A DNA stretch of 64,000 bases from Brachypodium distachyon (Eukaryota > Streptophyta > Magnoliopsida > Poales > Poaceae): NCBI RefSeq assembly GCF_000005505.3, contig NC_016132.3, forward strand, positions 56,930,914 to 56,994,913, given 5' to 3'. The notes under the pieces are model-generated. The model searched no databases. It saw nothing but the letters and a program-made list of their open reading frames with translations, and was not told where the DNA came from. Both the position numbers and the translations under genes were made by a program. Of the stretch, positions 34,188-47,769 are shown one piece after another (position 1 is the stretch's first letter; each line of letters opens with the position of its first letter).

Positions 34188-37100
34188 ATGCCGCCCGTCG
34201 CCATGGCGCCGCCGCCGCAGGGCCCCTCCGCAGGTACGCCCCGCGCAACCAGATCTGGTCAACACCGGTCACGGGGCTTCGGCTCTTCTTCTTCTCTCGC
34301 CCTGACGTTTTTTTGGTGGGTTTTCATGGCAGGGGACCCGCTGTTCAACGAGCTATGGCACGCCTGCGCCGGCCCGCTCGTCACCGTCCCGCGCGTCGGC
34401 GACCTCGTCTTCTACTTCCCGCAGGGCCACATCGAGCAGGTTTCCGTCCACGCCCTGTTTCTTCTCTTCGTTTTCCCCTTCCCCGCTCGCGATTCGGGAC
34501 GCGAAGGTCGCTACGCTTCGGTTTCGCGCGCTGAATTTGCTTTTGCTCTTGCGTGTTTTTTTTTTTGGGTTTTGTTTGCAGGTGGAGGCCTCCATGAACC
34601 AGGTCGCCGACAACCAGATGCGCCTCTACGATCTGCCTTCCAAGCTGCTCTGCAGCGTCATCAACGTCGAGCTCAAGGTGCCCCGATCCCTCCCCTTTTT
34701 TTACCCGCTTCTCGTGTTCAATTCTTCTCTCTCTTTGCGTCCGGAAAATATCTTCCCGTCTCCCTGCTCCGGAATTCTGCTCGGTCGTCTCACTTGTTCC
34801 GCGGATTTTTCGCAGGCGGAGGCCGACACCGACGAGGTCTACGCGCAAGTCATGCTCATCCCGGAGAACGATGTAAGCTCTTTCGAAAAAAAAACAGGGT
34901 GAGAACTTGGGGGATTTTTTTTTCCCGGGCCGAATTGTTCATCTCTGCTTGATTTGTAACTTGCAGCAAAACGAGATGGCGGTGGAGAAGTCGAGCTCCA
35001 AAGCAGCCACCACGCTAGCAAAGCCGGCGGTACGGTCCTTCTGCAAGACGCTGACGGCGTCCGACACCAGCACACATGGCGGCTTCTCTGTGCTGCGCCG
35101 CCACGCTGATGAGTGCCTCCCTCCTTTGGTATGTGTGGAATTCCCGCTAGTAGATCAAAACCTACGCTGTTGGATCATGCGGACTACCGTGTGTGCCTTG
35201 CCATCTCTTTGTGGCATTTGCTGACCTGATTCATTTGGCAGGATATGACCCAGTCGCCTCCCACACAGGAGCTCGTGGCCAAGGATCTGCATGGCATGGA
35301 CTGGCGCTTCCGCCACATCTTCCGAGGTAACTTTGTGTTCCTTGCCTTCCTGTGATCCGTTTCTGTTTTAGATCACCATGCATGCCTGTATAGTTTGACG
35401 CTGACCAATTTAGAAGACCATTAGTTGTAGCTTAGCCATCACTTAAAATGCAATGCATCAAATCTGTCAATAATTTTGAAAGCTTTATCCTGTACTAGAT
35501 GTTGATAGCATCAATGATGAATGTGCTAACCTGATTGCAAATCAACAGGACAACCTAGGAGGCATCTCCTTCAGAGCGGTTGGAGCGTGTTTGTCAGTTC
35601 CAAAAGGCTTGTTGCTGGGGATGCCTTCATTTTCCTCAGGTTTGTTGTCGTTCTTTCTTTCTCCCTAGCATAACAATTTACCACCCACTGCTAATCTGTT
35701 TGGCTCAATGCAGAGGAGAGAGCGGCGAGCTTCGTGTTGGTGTTAGGAGGGCTATGAGGCAGCTGTCCAACGTGCCATCTTCAGTCATATCTAGCCACAG
35801 TATGCACCTTGGAGTGCTTGCTACTGCATGGCATGCAATCAACACGAAAAGCATGTTCACTGTCTACTACAAACCTAGGTATATCGACATGTCTAGCACA
35901 ATCATACTGTTTTCTCTGCAGTCATGAATTTGCCCCCTTTCTCTTTTTGAGTACTTAAATTAAACTTGTATCTAATCTCTTCTTCAATTTTAGGACGAGT
36001 CCTTCAGAATTCATAATACCATATGATCAGTATATGGAGTCTGTGAAAAACAACTATTCTATTGGGGTGAGATTCAGAATGAGATTTGAAGGAGAAGAGG
36101 CACCAGAGCAGAGGTAAGTGTTTTGCAGTATTTGTATTCCCTACAAATGTGGTTTTCTGTGGATTATCTCCTAACAGTACTAAGACCTCATTTGTTGTCA
36201 TGTAGGTTTACTGGTACTATCATCGGCAGTGAAAATCTTGACCCACTCTGGCCTGAATCAAGCTGGAGATCCTTGAAGGTAACTGTTTGATCACTATTGT
36301 TATTTTTTTATGACTGGATGTTTGGCGTGTTCTGATGGAGGAACGCTTCTGCAACTTAGGTGCGTTGGGATGAGCCTTCGACTATTCCGCGTCCGGACAG
36401 AGTCTCTCCTTGGAAAATAGAGCCCGCTTCATCACCTCCTGTTAACCCGCTTCCTCTTTCTCGGGTCAAAAGACCAAGGCCAAATGTTCCTCCAGCTTCT
36501 CCTGAATCATCTGCTCTTACAAAAGAAGGTATATAAGATTGTTAGTTCTATAAACAATGTTAAAGGCTTCATGATTGACAATGTTGCATAATTGACGCTT
36601 TTGAAATTCTTGCTGACATTTGCAGGTGCAACTAAGGTTGATGTGGATTCTGCTCAAGCACAACGAAATCAAACTAGCATGGTCTTGCAAGGTCAAGAAC
36701 CTATGACCTTGAGAAGCAACAACCTTACTGACAGCAATGATTCTGATGCCACTGTTCAGAAGCCTATGATGTGGTCACCATCCCCCAACATTGGAAAGAG
36801 CCGTCCATTAACGTTTCAGCAAAGGCCCTCTATGGATAATTGGATGCAATTGGGAAGACGTGAAACTGATTATAAGGATGCATCTTCTGGTGCCCAATCT
36901 TTTGGCGATTCCCCAGGCTTCTTCGTGCAGACTTATGACGAGGCTCCTAACCATCTTGCTTCATTCAAGAACCAGTTTCAGGATCAAGGTCCTGCTCGTC
37001 ACTTCTCAGAACCTTACTTCTTTATGCATCAGCAACCCAACTTGACTGTTGATTCAAGCACAAAGATGCACCCAGAGACCAATGAGTTGCATTTCTGGAA

Positions 37101-38362
37101 CGGCCAGAACACTGTGTATGGTCATTCTGGAGATCAATCACAAGGTTTCAGATTTGAAGAACACCCCTCAAACTGGTCAAGCCAGCAGTTCTCCCGGGTT
37201 GAACAGCCACGAGTTATCAGGCCTCATGCATCAATAGCTCCAGTTGATTTAGAGAAAACAAGAGAAGGCAGCGGCTTCAAGATCTTTGGGTTTAAGGTTG
37301 ATACAGCGAGTGCCCCTACTAACCATTTGAGCTCCCCAATGGCTGCAACTCACGAGCCTGCGCTACAAACTCAGCCATCGGCATCACTAAATCAGTTGCA
37401 ACATGCACAAACTGATTGTTTTCCTGAGGTATCTGTAAGCACTGGTGGAACAAATGAGAATGAGAAAAGCATCCAACAAGCTCCACAAAGTTCAAAAGAT
37501 GTCCAAAGCAAGTCCCATGGTGCTTCGACAAGGAGTTGCACAAAGGTATTGTCTCGTGTTCTCTTATATTCATACCATCTGCTGGTCCGTACGTCATGTT
37601 TTGTGGCATATCTTTTACTTGTGCATTACTGTGTGGGTCAGTCTGTGCTACCAGTTGAGAGTTTATTCCTCAATGTGGAAATTATGAATTAGTTCTCATG
37701 TTGATAAAAAACTTTTCAGCATGTTGCACTAAATCTTTTGCCTTTGTGGATGAATTCCCTTGTTCAATTTATATTGTTTATGAGCAAGACTATTTGGTCC
37801 ATGCATGAGGGCACCATGCATGTTACTTTCTTAAATATTGTAAACATTGTTGTCATATAATTTTTTTAGGGGTATCGTATTACTGTGTTATTTATATTAT
37901 GCTGTCCATGGTTTTGCAGGTTCATAAGCAAGGTGTTGCTCTTGGCAGATCAGTTGATCTCTCAAAGTTCAGTGACTATGATGAACTGAAAGCTGAGCTA
38001 GACAAGATGTTTGAATTCGACGGTGAATTGATGTCTTCAAACAAGAACTGGCAGATTGTTTACACTGATAATGAGGATGACATGATGCTTGTCGGAGATG
38101 ATCCATGGGGGTAAGGTTCTATCTTGGTGCTTGCTTTATATGCATGCAGTAGAATTTCCTTTCCCAGTGAGTACTAACCCTACATTATTTTGTGAGCAGA
38201 GAATTCTGCAGCATAGTGCGCAAGATCTGTATTTACACCAAGGAGGAGGTCCAGAAGATGAACTCGAAATTATCTGCCCCAAGAAAGGAGGACGGTGCAG
38301 CGCCCTGTGATGGTGCAAACGAGAATGCAGCTCTTCCCGCACCAGGCAATTTAGATAACTAG
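34188..38362 (+). CDS. ARF4: Auxin response factor, ARF2/OsARF4-like repressor
   Basis: This is a nuclear transcription factor that binds auxin response elements (TGTCTC-type). Fourteen exons (34188-34233, 34333-34439, 34582-34677, 34816-34872, 34967-35128, 35242-35326, 35549-35639, 35714-35878, 35994-36113, 36206-36278, 36360-36528, 36626-37545, 37920-38110, 38200-38362) give 814 aa. A dimerisation segment ([20 protein letters not shown]) leads into a B3 domain at about 128-230 ([37 protein letters not shown]). An ARF/Auxin_resp domain covers about 254-340. The middle region is Ser/Pro-rich rather than Gln-rich, with KRPRPN (NLS-like) and FKIFGFKVD, similar to the RLFGV repressor motif. A C-terminal PB1 domain lies at about 698-785 ([32 protein letters not shown]). 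Near-identity to rice OsARF4, as I remember it, supports the symbol. It carries a tasiR-ARF site and a 3'-UTR intron. Confidence 0.96.
36680..36699 (+). promoter_or_regulatory. tasiR-ARF (TAS3) target site in ARF exon 12
   Basis: TGGTCTTGCAAGGTCAAGAA encodes VLQGQE and matches the known tasiR-ARF target core (AGGTCTTGCAAGGTCAAGAA) at all but the first base. TAS3-derived tasiRNAs guide cleavage of ARF2, ARF3 and ARF4 transcripts in plants, so this gene is probably under that control. Confidence 0.85.
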
Positions 38363-38481
38363 GTATGTGCCTTTCAGAATCATGCTATTCTTGATCTGCA
38401 AGCATGGTCTCAAGATATTATTGTTTGCTATAAGAAGCATCACCGAAAGCGACTGACCTTGAGTTGTTGGGGTTTCTGCAG
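38363..38481 (+). other. 3'-UTR intron immediately after the ARF stop codon
   Basis: The stop codon TAG (38360-38362) is followed directly by GTATGTG, and TTTCTGCAG ends at 38481. Stop codon and exon junction coincide, so the junction is too close to the stop to trigger nonsense-mediated decay. If the intron is retained the protein is unchanged. Confidence 0.75.
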
Positions 38482-41400
38482 GTTGTGTTTAAGCCGGTTG
38501 AGGCATGAGGTGAGGTATCGCACGGGGAGCTGTCCTGTCCTGCCTGCGGGTCCCAGCCAAGAAGTAACTCCTGTTGTCGATTGCTATTGGTGATCGCCCC
38601 CTGCACCCCTCCTGATGCAAACCCTTTTAATTCGGATCTAGTTGCTTAGGAAATGTAGAGACTCTGCGTAATTCCTTATCCCTGGTTTGCTCTTGGCTTA
38701 AAAGTTAGATGGCCGAGATGATTATTGTTATCCCCCTTTGCTTGCATGCTCCCTTGCTTCATTTCACAGCACCCCCTCCCAACTGCCTGTGTAAATATTT
38801 ATCCATCAACCATGGTCGTAGCGTTAGTACCTGTATTAATTAGTTATCCAGCAGCAGAGGCCAGAGTGAGAGTCACAATTGGTAAAATGGCGAGCAAACA
38901 ATGGTATATGTACCGTCTAATTAATCCTGTTTTCGATGTATTAATTGGTTATAGAGTGAGCTTAAGGCCTTGTGGTGGTACCGCTGTCGCTCTCTGTAGC
39001 TAGGCCGGGGCGCATGACGGGGTACACTACACCTGCGCCGTATAACTCATGTCTGGTGGCACTACTCTGTTGTCTGCAGCTTGATTGATCATGCACAGGA
39101 GTGGAAGCCAAGCGTGCTCTGGCATTCCGGCTCAGTGTTGAGGGTGCCTTGTCATCTGGCTATCGACGGGCTTGATATCCACGGTGCCGCCTGTGCGGTG
39201 TGGACGTTTTGCTTGCCGTGCTCTGATGTCTTCCTTTTTGGTTAATGAAAAAGGAAGTGTGCTTGGTATTGTGGTGGTGTTGGGTTGGTGCGAGGAAAGG
39301 GGAGGGAAAAGAAGGAAGGCGCGTGGGTGGTGCCGGTGCTCCCCTTGTCTCAGCCCTGTTTCCCTTCTAGTGGAAAATAAAATAGGGGTTGAACTGGGCA
39401 GGCAGTCGCTCTCCGTGGAAGAGAAAAAAAGAAGCCCGGGCCACTTGGTGCTTGTGCTAGTGCCGGGGAGACGGTGGTGCTTCAGTTCGTTTTCGCCTCG
39501 TCCTCCTCGTCCCGGGCGTCAACGTCTCTGGCCCGGTCCACACACCACTTGTGTGGCGTCCGTGTTGATCCCGCGAGGCGAAGTGGAACGCTAGAAGCAA
39601 AACCGCGCGTGGTGGTAAAGCAAGGGCGCATTTCCGTTTTATTTATGTTGTGTGTGCAAGTCTCTTTGGCTCCTCCGTGCGCCGCCGGTCGTGATGGATG
39701 GGGGGATCAGATAAGGGAGGGTTCCGTTCCGGGCGGCGATTGGAACGACGGAAAGATCTCTAGAGCCCTTTGCTGCGTGCGAGGCCGTTGGAAGCAAAGC
39801 AAAGCAAAACCAACGGAACTGCCATGGAGATATACCCTCATGGAATGATTTTGAAACTGATCGAACTGGTTTTTGTGGCACGTGCGCGAAGCAGGTGGGG
39901 ATTCTCGTGGTGTATAGGTGTAGAAGAGTCATTGGTCCGCAGAGAGGGGCGATCGAGGATGAAAGGAAATAATGGTGCGGTCAGTGGTCACAAGCTAGTA
40001 CTAACCGCACGCAGCAGGGGGCAGGCGGGACACAGGAGCACGGTGCAAGCCAGCTAATAAGTAGAGTGCTGTGAAACAAGGGGCCAAGAGTCCTCCTAGT
40101 CAGTCGTCGTTGTGGTGAGCAGCAAAAGCTCCTCCTCTGACTGACCGAGAGACCCACGGGGCAGATCTCTCTGTCAACCGCGGCGGTCAAGAGCAGCTCT
40201 GACTGACTGCTGACGACCACGATCGTTAGGATCAGACGAGACGGCTGACTGAGTGCGGCGCAGAGCTGCCTTGTGTGGCACGGCCGGGACCCCGACGGGT
40301 GGGCCCCTGGCCATCGTCGACCGCGGATTCACGTGACAACACACGGCGACCCCGATTCCGAGGCCGCAGCTGCAGCAGGAGCAGGGCCAGGCCAGTGCCC
40401 CCCAGTATAGGGAGGGTAGTCCTAGAGCGGAGCGCGTGGTCGTGGGCCCTTAAGCAATATGGAAAGCGACGGGTGAGTGAGCGAGCGAGCGCATCGCGCC
40501 GGAGACGGGAATGAATGAACACGAATCTATATGCTAGGCGAGTGAGTCTCCAAGCGCGCCGCGACAAGGCTCGCTTTTACCGGCCCGTGCCTCATCTCTG
40601 CCGCTGCTGCTGCTCGGTGCTCGCACCCAACAAGAATAGCTAGGGCTAGGACTAGGAGCGGGGCCTTCTCTAGTTCTAACTTGTGCTGCCTCGCGCGGTT
40701 CATCCATCAATCCTGGCCGTCCAGCGTTCTTTTTCCTTTATATACTGCGGCGTGTTCCTCGTGCTATATTGTGTGGTAGACTACCACGACGGGGTCGGTG
40801 GGATGGATGTTCAGTGGCCACCGACGTCGCCGTCGCCCTCGACCCTCCATCCATTGCCGTATCCAAGGCACAATGCAAGAACACTGTCCTCGGCGACCAA
40901 GCAATTAACGGACCGGAAAAGCACATGGAAGTACCGCACGGGCCAGGGAGGTAAAAACTGGACCTCGCGTGTATCTCGTGCACGACCTCTGTTCAGGCCC
41001 CCGTCCGGGCTCTTGTTGGTAACGAGAATTCGTGCGGTTGCTCAACTGCACTACTGTGCTGAATTTTTACATCACACGAACAACAGAAACTTTGTTACCC
41101 AGACGATATGATAGACGAGAACAGGTGTGTTTTCGTTTTCCAAACGATCGGTCCTAGGACCGTGAGAGATAACGGAAGAAACACAAAGTTCAACACGTAC
41201 TTGCGGCCGTCGCTGGCTGAACACACGCGAGGCCTATAGGAAACGATAACAGAAAGGTTCAGGAAGTGCTAAGGGCACAAAAAACAGGTGAAATAAACGG
41301 GATTATGCGGATCTACCGTGACGCCAAACGCAGTTTAGTCTAGCTATTGCAGTACAGTAGATACAAGATCGACGGCCTGGGTGGATGATAGGATGCTCCT

Positions 41401-41739
41401 CCCTCTCCATCCCACAAGTCGACCAAGTTTAAGTTTTGACCAACAAACAGATAGACTAATAAAACACAGGTTTGTACTGTAGTATGGCACACACACAAAA
41501 CATCTTGCTGAACTCGTGTTCACAGGCAATATTGAGTTATATCCTCTCTTTTTTTGTCACGTAGGTAAGTTTTTGACGAAACTTAAACCTTAATCAGAAC
41601 GCATGGATTAAGTTTTGGAAACAAGGAGGGACATGCCAGGAAAGCCAGGCGCCAATTCTGCAAACAAACATAAGCAAAAGCCGACGATATGGTACACCTT
41701 ACAGAGCATGGTCGGACTGAAGACACAGGCAGACTAAGC
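38482..41739. other. Convergent spacer between ARF and aspartokinase
   Basis: The ARF 3' UTR continues to roughly 38700-38750. The rest is GC-rich without repeats I recognise. Open frames up to 142 codons occur on both strands, but they have no homology I can see and no coding-like composition. Near 41545-41625 a stretch resembles a decayed Stowaway end (AAACAAGGAGGGACA). Confidence 0.4.
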
Positions 41740-44700
41740 CTAAACTGGATGATCAGCTCTCAGTTGCAAAATCTCCACGTCCTCTTCTTCGATTTCCACC
41801 ACCAGGGGATGGTCGCCCTCGAAGAAGGCCTGATGGAGGGCTTTCATGCACTGCTTCGCCTCACTGTCGTGGACGATCAGCGACATGTTGACCTGGCAAC
41901 GACGAAAGGCGTGTTCAGTCCAGAATTCACTCTCGGCCTAGTTTGATGGGGCCTAGTTTGATGGGATACTGTATCAGGTGATTTGGTCGGTTGGTTTACC
42001 TTTGATGCACCTTGTGAGATCATCTGGACGTTGACCCCGCTTTTCCTCAGCACATGGAAGGCCTTGTGATGTAGTGGTAAAATGGTTATAGCGTCATGTT
42101 TGCGACTATCATGAGCAAATGTTTCTGTAAAATGTTGCAGGGTAATTGTGTGTACCTTTTCTAGTATGAGAGATGACCGTCGTACGTTTCCGATGAGCGA
42201 GATTATCGCCCTCTGCTGAAGTAGATGGACCACTGCGATTTTCTCCAGCTCTTCGACCACATGGTCGAGTTCCTAAAGAATTGCAAGTTCACAAGGGTCA
42301 AAAATGGCAACGAACAGGAGATGATGTTTCTTAAGGAAGTGGTTTCGTGTACCAAGCCATGAGAAAGCTAACATGCTACATTGCTGCATACTGAAGCAAT
42401 GTGTCGAGAAACAAACCATCAGCCCATTTCGCAGAGCCATGGTGCTAATTTTCCATATGAAGGAGTACAGTTTGGTTAGAAGTACGGCTATTTGACGTTT
42501 AGCATCTAGAATGAATGCACTTGCCTGCTGAATAAGTTCCCTGCTCCAGATCTTTGATGGATCAAGCGATACAGAAATGCTGACTTCACTAGTAGCCACA
42601 CAGTCCACGGATATGCCTAGATCTTCAAATATAGAAAACACCTGCTCAACAGCATAACAAGATCGTAAATAACAATCAGTATCAACAAATGACAACCAAA
42701 CTGAACGCCTCGGCGGCTAAACATACCTTCGCCAGAAAACCAAATTGACCAAGCATCCGAGTGCTCACTATATCCAACATAGTGACATTTGACTTCAGCA
42801 CTAAACTAGTTAGCACAACCTATATAGGAAAAAATAAAATCAATGGCCTGAGAACTAAATGGTTCAAACTGTGACGACATAGTTGACTAATATGCTACAT
42901 ACCTTATCCATCTCTCTTCGTTTTGTGATAAGAGTGCCTGGAGCTTTAGGGTTGTATGAATTCTTAACCCTAACAGGTATATCACCTTCTCTAGCAGGTC
43001 TCATTGATTGTGGATGCAAAACCTGTTGTAGAGAACAACAATAACTAACCATAAAGCCAAAAACAGTCTCTTTAACAATACGGGTAACCATCAAAAGCTT
43101 TGCACATGGTTGCATGAAAGGCACATAGCCTGAACAACCTTTTGAGAAAGAGTATCTGAATTCCATATGGACAGTTCATGATGACTAATAAAGCAAGTAA
43201 CAACCAAATTCCATACATAGCATCAGTACAGAAAGTGAAAGGAAAACATTTCCTGTACACCTCTAATTCTGAATAGTGAATGTTTCCTATACAGATCTAG
43301 TTCTGAAGAACAATAGAGGCCATCCATTATTTATATTTGACTAACACACCCGATGTTTTCCGAGGTAAATAAAGATAATCAAATATAAATTAGGACGTAT
43401 ACCACATAATTTATCATCGGATTTCAGTTTTATAACCTTCTTCTTGAATAGTTTGTTGTTAACTTCTTACTTCTTATGTCTAAAGGTGGCATACCTGGGC
43501 ACCAAAATAAGCAAGTTCTGACGCCTCTTCAAATGTTAGGTAAGGGACAGTCTTTGCATTTGGGTAGATATTTGGATCACAAGTCAGTACACCATCAACA
43601 TCCTTCCATACCTATCAAAAGCGGTGTTAAGGTTTCAGATGAAAAGCACATAATAACGGGAGTAAGCAACAGATACTAAACAAACTATTATGTTAAACAA
43701 AATGGGATAGTGAATTGTGGGCTGTATTTCTTTCCAGAAATTAAAAGTACGGTTTGTTTGTTATCTATTTCAGACTCAACATGGACCTGAATTTCTCTCA
43801 ATCCCAAGGCTTTACCAATGGTTGTAGCAGTCAAGTCACTGCCACCTCGGCCTAAAGTAGTAACCGCACCTGATTTCCAACCCTGCAAGTGATGCCAATT
43901 GCAATGAATTAAAAGTTGCTCCACAAATAAGAAGCTCATTCATTGGTGAGAATACCTTCCCTAGGAACCCGGTAACAATAGGTATTGCTGGATCTCGAAC
44001 CCAGTCTCCATGTAGTCTCTTCGCAACAGCAGGATAAGTTGCTTCCAAGATTTCCGCATTACCAAAATCGTCTGTTGTTATGAAACCAATATCAAATGCG
44101 TCGCACTGCAAAAGCATTGGAAAGTTAAACCACTGGGAATATAGATACTAGATAACTTTATGGGCCCTTGTGCTAATTGAGACCTTAGAGGAAGGAAGCA
44201 CAGACATAATACATATATTAAATAATTAATATGGTACTGCAAAACGCGGCAAAGTAGTGTGATGCTGGTAACGACACATGAAGGGAATTGTGATCTGAAA
44301 TTCAGGGACCAGTTATCAAACCTTTGAGAAAATCATTCATAGTGGATGATACTTACATACTAGTGCAAAAAATAATAATTCCTAGAAGAAACTATGTTAT
44401 TGAAAATCCATTTAGGCTGATATAACTTATACACGGTGAAGCACACGTCAAGAAGTACCTGCCGTGCTTTGATGCCAATTTTGTTTAAGTAAGCAGCAAA
44501 GATCCGTGTGGACATGCATTCTCCAAATGACACAAGGTAGTCCGTGGTGCGAAGCGTGAGCTCTTTCATCATGGCAATACCTTTCAAGAGCTGTTCCAGT
44601 TCATCCAGCATAGCTAGAAATTTTGTTCAGAGGGAACGGTAAGCTTATCATACCAAGGAAAACAAATCCACGACAGGTTATCAAGTGGGCTTACAGTGTA

Positions 44701-45679
44701 TCACAGATCTTGGCAGTCCCAGTTCATCCACTGTTCTGGATTGATAGCAAACAGGTCACCATCAGGTGAAACTGTCAAAATCATTCCCTAGTAAACAGAC
44801 TGAAGAGTACACGTACTTAATATGAAGATCTTTGATCATGTTCCACTCTTCGATTTCAGAAACGTAGATTACTCCACATCCCACTGCCTTCTCTCCAGCC
44901 TAAGAATAAGACCACAATTACCATGTATTTTAGCAGAAACAACAAACGATTTAAATGTCTTTTAAGTTCCCTTGTGCTAAAGGCTAAGGCAAGTTCCACT
45001 CTTCAGTTAACTTCCCCCTTTGTATTGTTTATAGACATCCCCGGTCCACGGCAAGTCCACGACAGCAAATCATAGACAAAAGGTGGAATTGCACCTAGCA
45101 TCGGCTGATTCCGATAGATTCTAAACGATTCTCAACTTCAAAAATTAGCTAACACTCCCCGTGATTGAAGAGACTTGACGCACTGAAACAGTAAATATTG
45201 AATAGAGGAAGGGATGGGGACAAACTTTGAGGAGAGCAAAGTTATATCGCACGGAGCTAAGAAAGAGAAAGCAGTCGTACGAGGAGGAGAAGATTGGTGG
45301 TCTTCCCCATGGCGGAGAGAACGACGACGGGGCGCTCCTCGGGGAAGGCGGTGATGAGCCCTGCCACCTCCTCCATCCTCGCCGCCGACGACATGGACGA
45401 GCCCCCGAACTTCATCACCACGCTCAGCTGATCTCCGCCTCCCACTGCGGCATCTCCTCCGTCGGCGGCGACTCCCAGGACGCCGTCGCCGTCGCCCCCT
45501 CTCTTGGCCCGACAGCGAGTGGAGTCGGGGACCACCACCATTGCCAGTCTCCAGCCACGGCGAGTACCCCACAGGGCACCGGCGCGCGCCACTCCTCCTA
45601 CTCCGTGGCCAGGATAGGATTCCGGTATCGAAGCGGCTAGGCGGCGCGGGGTGGCGGCGAATCGGAGCGCGATCGCCAT
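41740..45679 (-). CDS. AK: Monofunctional aspartokinase, plastid, lysine-sensitive type
   Basis: The enzyme phosphorylates aspartate, the first step to Lys, Thr, Met and Ile in plastids. Thirteen exons (45679-45281, 44899-44817, 44735-44695, 44613-44459, 44105-43956, 43882-43787, 43611-43495, 43022-42903, 42819-42727, 42641-42525, 42272-42156, 42062-42000, 41892-41740) give 567 aa, the usual length. The N-terminus (~80 aa, Arg/Ala-rich) is a probable transit peptide. The kinase motifs are KFGGSSM (90), [24 protein letters not shown] and [13 protein letters not shown]. Two C-terminal ACT domains ([38 protein letters not shown]) mediate lysine inhibition in this class. No homoserine dehydrogenase is fused. 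Intron 10 uses a GC donor. The ATG at 45679 is the first in frame. Confidence 0.96.
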
Positions 45680-47769
45680 TTTCTTCCTCTCTTCGGCTTC
45701 AGTTGCAGGGAGGACTGGATGATGCCCTTCACTGACCACTGTCCTGGGAGCGAAAGCGGCTTCCACGAAATACGCGATAGGGCTCTAAAGGCGGAGAATT
45801 ACATGAACATCATTCATGGCATGAAAGCCCTAACCCCTATTAGCTCCTTTTCATTTTATAAGACGCCCTGGTATCTCTTAGAATTGACTTCGATATGAAA
45901 ACAACTCATACGTGAGATATTCGCCGCAAAATTACAACTTTTGTAATACAAATTCAACGGTATAGTTTTGTGTGATACAAAATCCAACTTTTATTGATCA
46001 AATTAATGGTCAGATTTGAATATCAAAATGTGTGGGTCCCTTTTAAATTACTCGATCCTCATGAAAATTTGTGGTCACATGGGTCAGGCAGGGGTTTTTA
46101 ACGGATATTTTCTCCGAAGATGCACACGACCCAATATTTTTTTAGACATCGATACGCCGCCTACAACTAAAAGTGTAATCCACCTTCATGTACAATCACC
46201 CTGCTAACACCCAACAACGATTGGTTCTGTACGTATCCAAGATATCAGAGAAGATAAGTGACTCATCTTGTTGTTTGGGGCTTTTGGCTCATTCTAAATT
46301 GTTTGGAGTTTGGTGGCTCGTCACAGGGAACATAACTCACTCCGAAGAAAACCAAAAGAAGAAGATTCTCTATGATGATGACACATTCGAGCTATGCAAA
46401 CATGTAGCAGAAACATCCATCCTTCTTTTTTTAGCTGATCCACCTCATCTTTGGTTTCTTTAGACCGTTGCCATCTTGGATTGCAACATTGACTTATTGG
46501 TTGGTCTAGCGTGCTGCACCGTCACTATCCTCAATGTTAACTATCAAAGCCTCCTATCCCTCAAGTGAGAACCATAAGTTTGGTGTCATCTTTCGTTCCA
46601 TGAGGCCATCATGATGACATCAGTTGCTAGGTTTTCCGACTCAAAACGTGCCAACTGGGCCTCCTTTCTTTCTTGCCTCCCTCCTTTTAAATCTCTCTCT
46701 ATGCGTGGGTTCCCGCCTAAATTCACATTTCTTGCCCTTGTGTATTCCTAGGCATGATTGCTTAATATTTAATTCATTATATCATCTAGAGTTTCAATAT
46801 CCTATAGAGTCAGGTTCTTTTTACGCGTCAATAATTTTCCTACGTGGTAAGATGAAGAGCAAGCGGATGACAAGTCCATGTTATGCGTTGTTTTTTTTGT
46901 TTATCAAACAGCTCTATGATACGTATAGCTAAAAACGGGAAAAAGTATTTTCTTTTTTGAAAAAAGGAGTTCAAGCAATAATATTGCTCCTGTGAAGACT
47001 AGGGCATGATATTTACTGTTAAGCCAGGACTGCTGGTCTGCTGCACCTGCAAATCTTGCTGTTGCCTGGGGAGGGAGACGGCAGAATTCAAGAACTGCCC
47101 CTGCCTACCTGCCTGCATCCTTCCAAATCCAGGAACAGGGATTACTGTATCACTGCAGGGAATCAGCCAATCCAATCCAACCTAATCCTTCACTCACACA
47201 CATGCATCTCAGATCTCTCACTCCAGAATCGCACATGGGTTATGAACTTATGATGATCCAGCCAGCGGCAGCAGGTTGCAGAAAACAGTTTGCATAAATA
47301 AGAATCCAGAGAATTGAATTCAATTCCGCCGGATTCAATACAGTCCCAGCTCAGACAACAAGCTGCAATCCTTGCCCTGACTGTCTGAATCCTTCGTGCG
47401 ACTGCTGTGCAACATCAGCACGATTCGGCAATCGGCATCACGCAATGGCACCGAGTAAATATTTTCTCATCTCATCATCACCATGGAGAATTGGAGATTG
47501 TTCAATGGTAGCAAAAACGTTCTATTACATCACAGATTCACATCCCAGAGAAAGATAAAATTCGACAAACAGCTAAATGTACCGAGCCGAGCCTCATCCC
47601 ATGAAATTGTCTCAGGAACCGGTAGACAGATAGCTAGCACAAGGTTTTATACATCTAGCATTTTTTTTCCTGATCAGCCAGGACAGGACCATCCAGCGCC
47701 TAATCGCCTATGACCACTAATGGAGAGGAGATCCCCTTAGAGACTAAGGGCCACAGTTCCGGGTCTTGC
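45680..47769. other. Spacer upstream of aspartokinase / 3' of bHLH gene
   Basis: The first ~150 bases contain the aspartokinase leader and promoter, without a clear TATA box. From 45845 there is an AT-rich stretch that begins like a Stowaway end (CTCCTTTTCATTTTATAAGAC) but lacks a matching right end. The last ~400 bases are the bHLH 3' UTR. No gene is visible. Confidence 0.4.

Noticed and set aside
33636..34534. Frames of 167-211 codons across the ARF leader
   Set aside because: They are low-complexity Pro/Ser/Arg translations of a pyrimidine-rich 5' UTR and run through ARF introns.
39172..39594. 140-codon plus-strand frame between ARF and aspartokinase
   Set aside because: It has no known domain and low-complexity Arg/Pro content.
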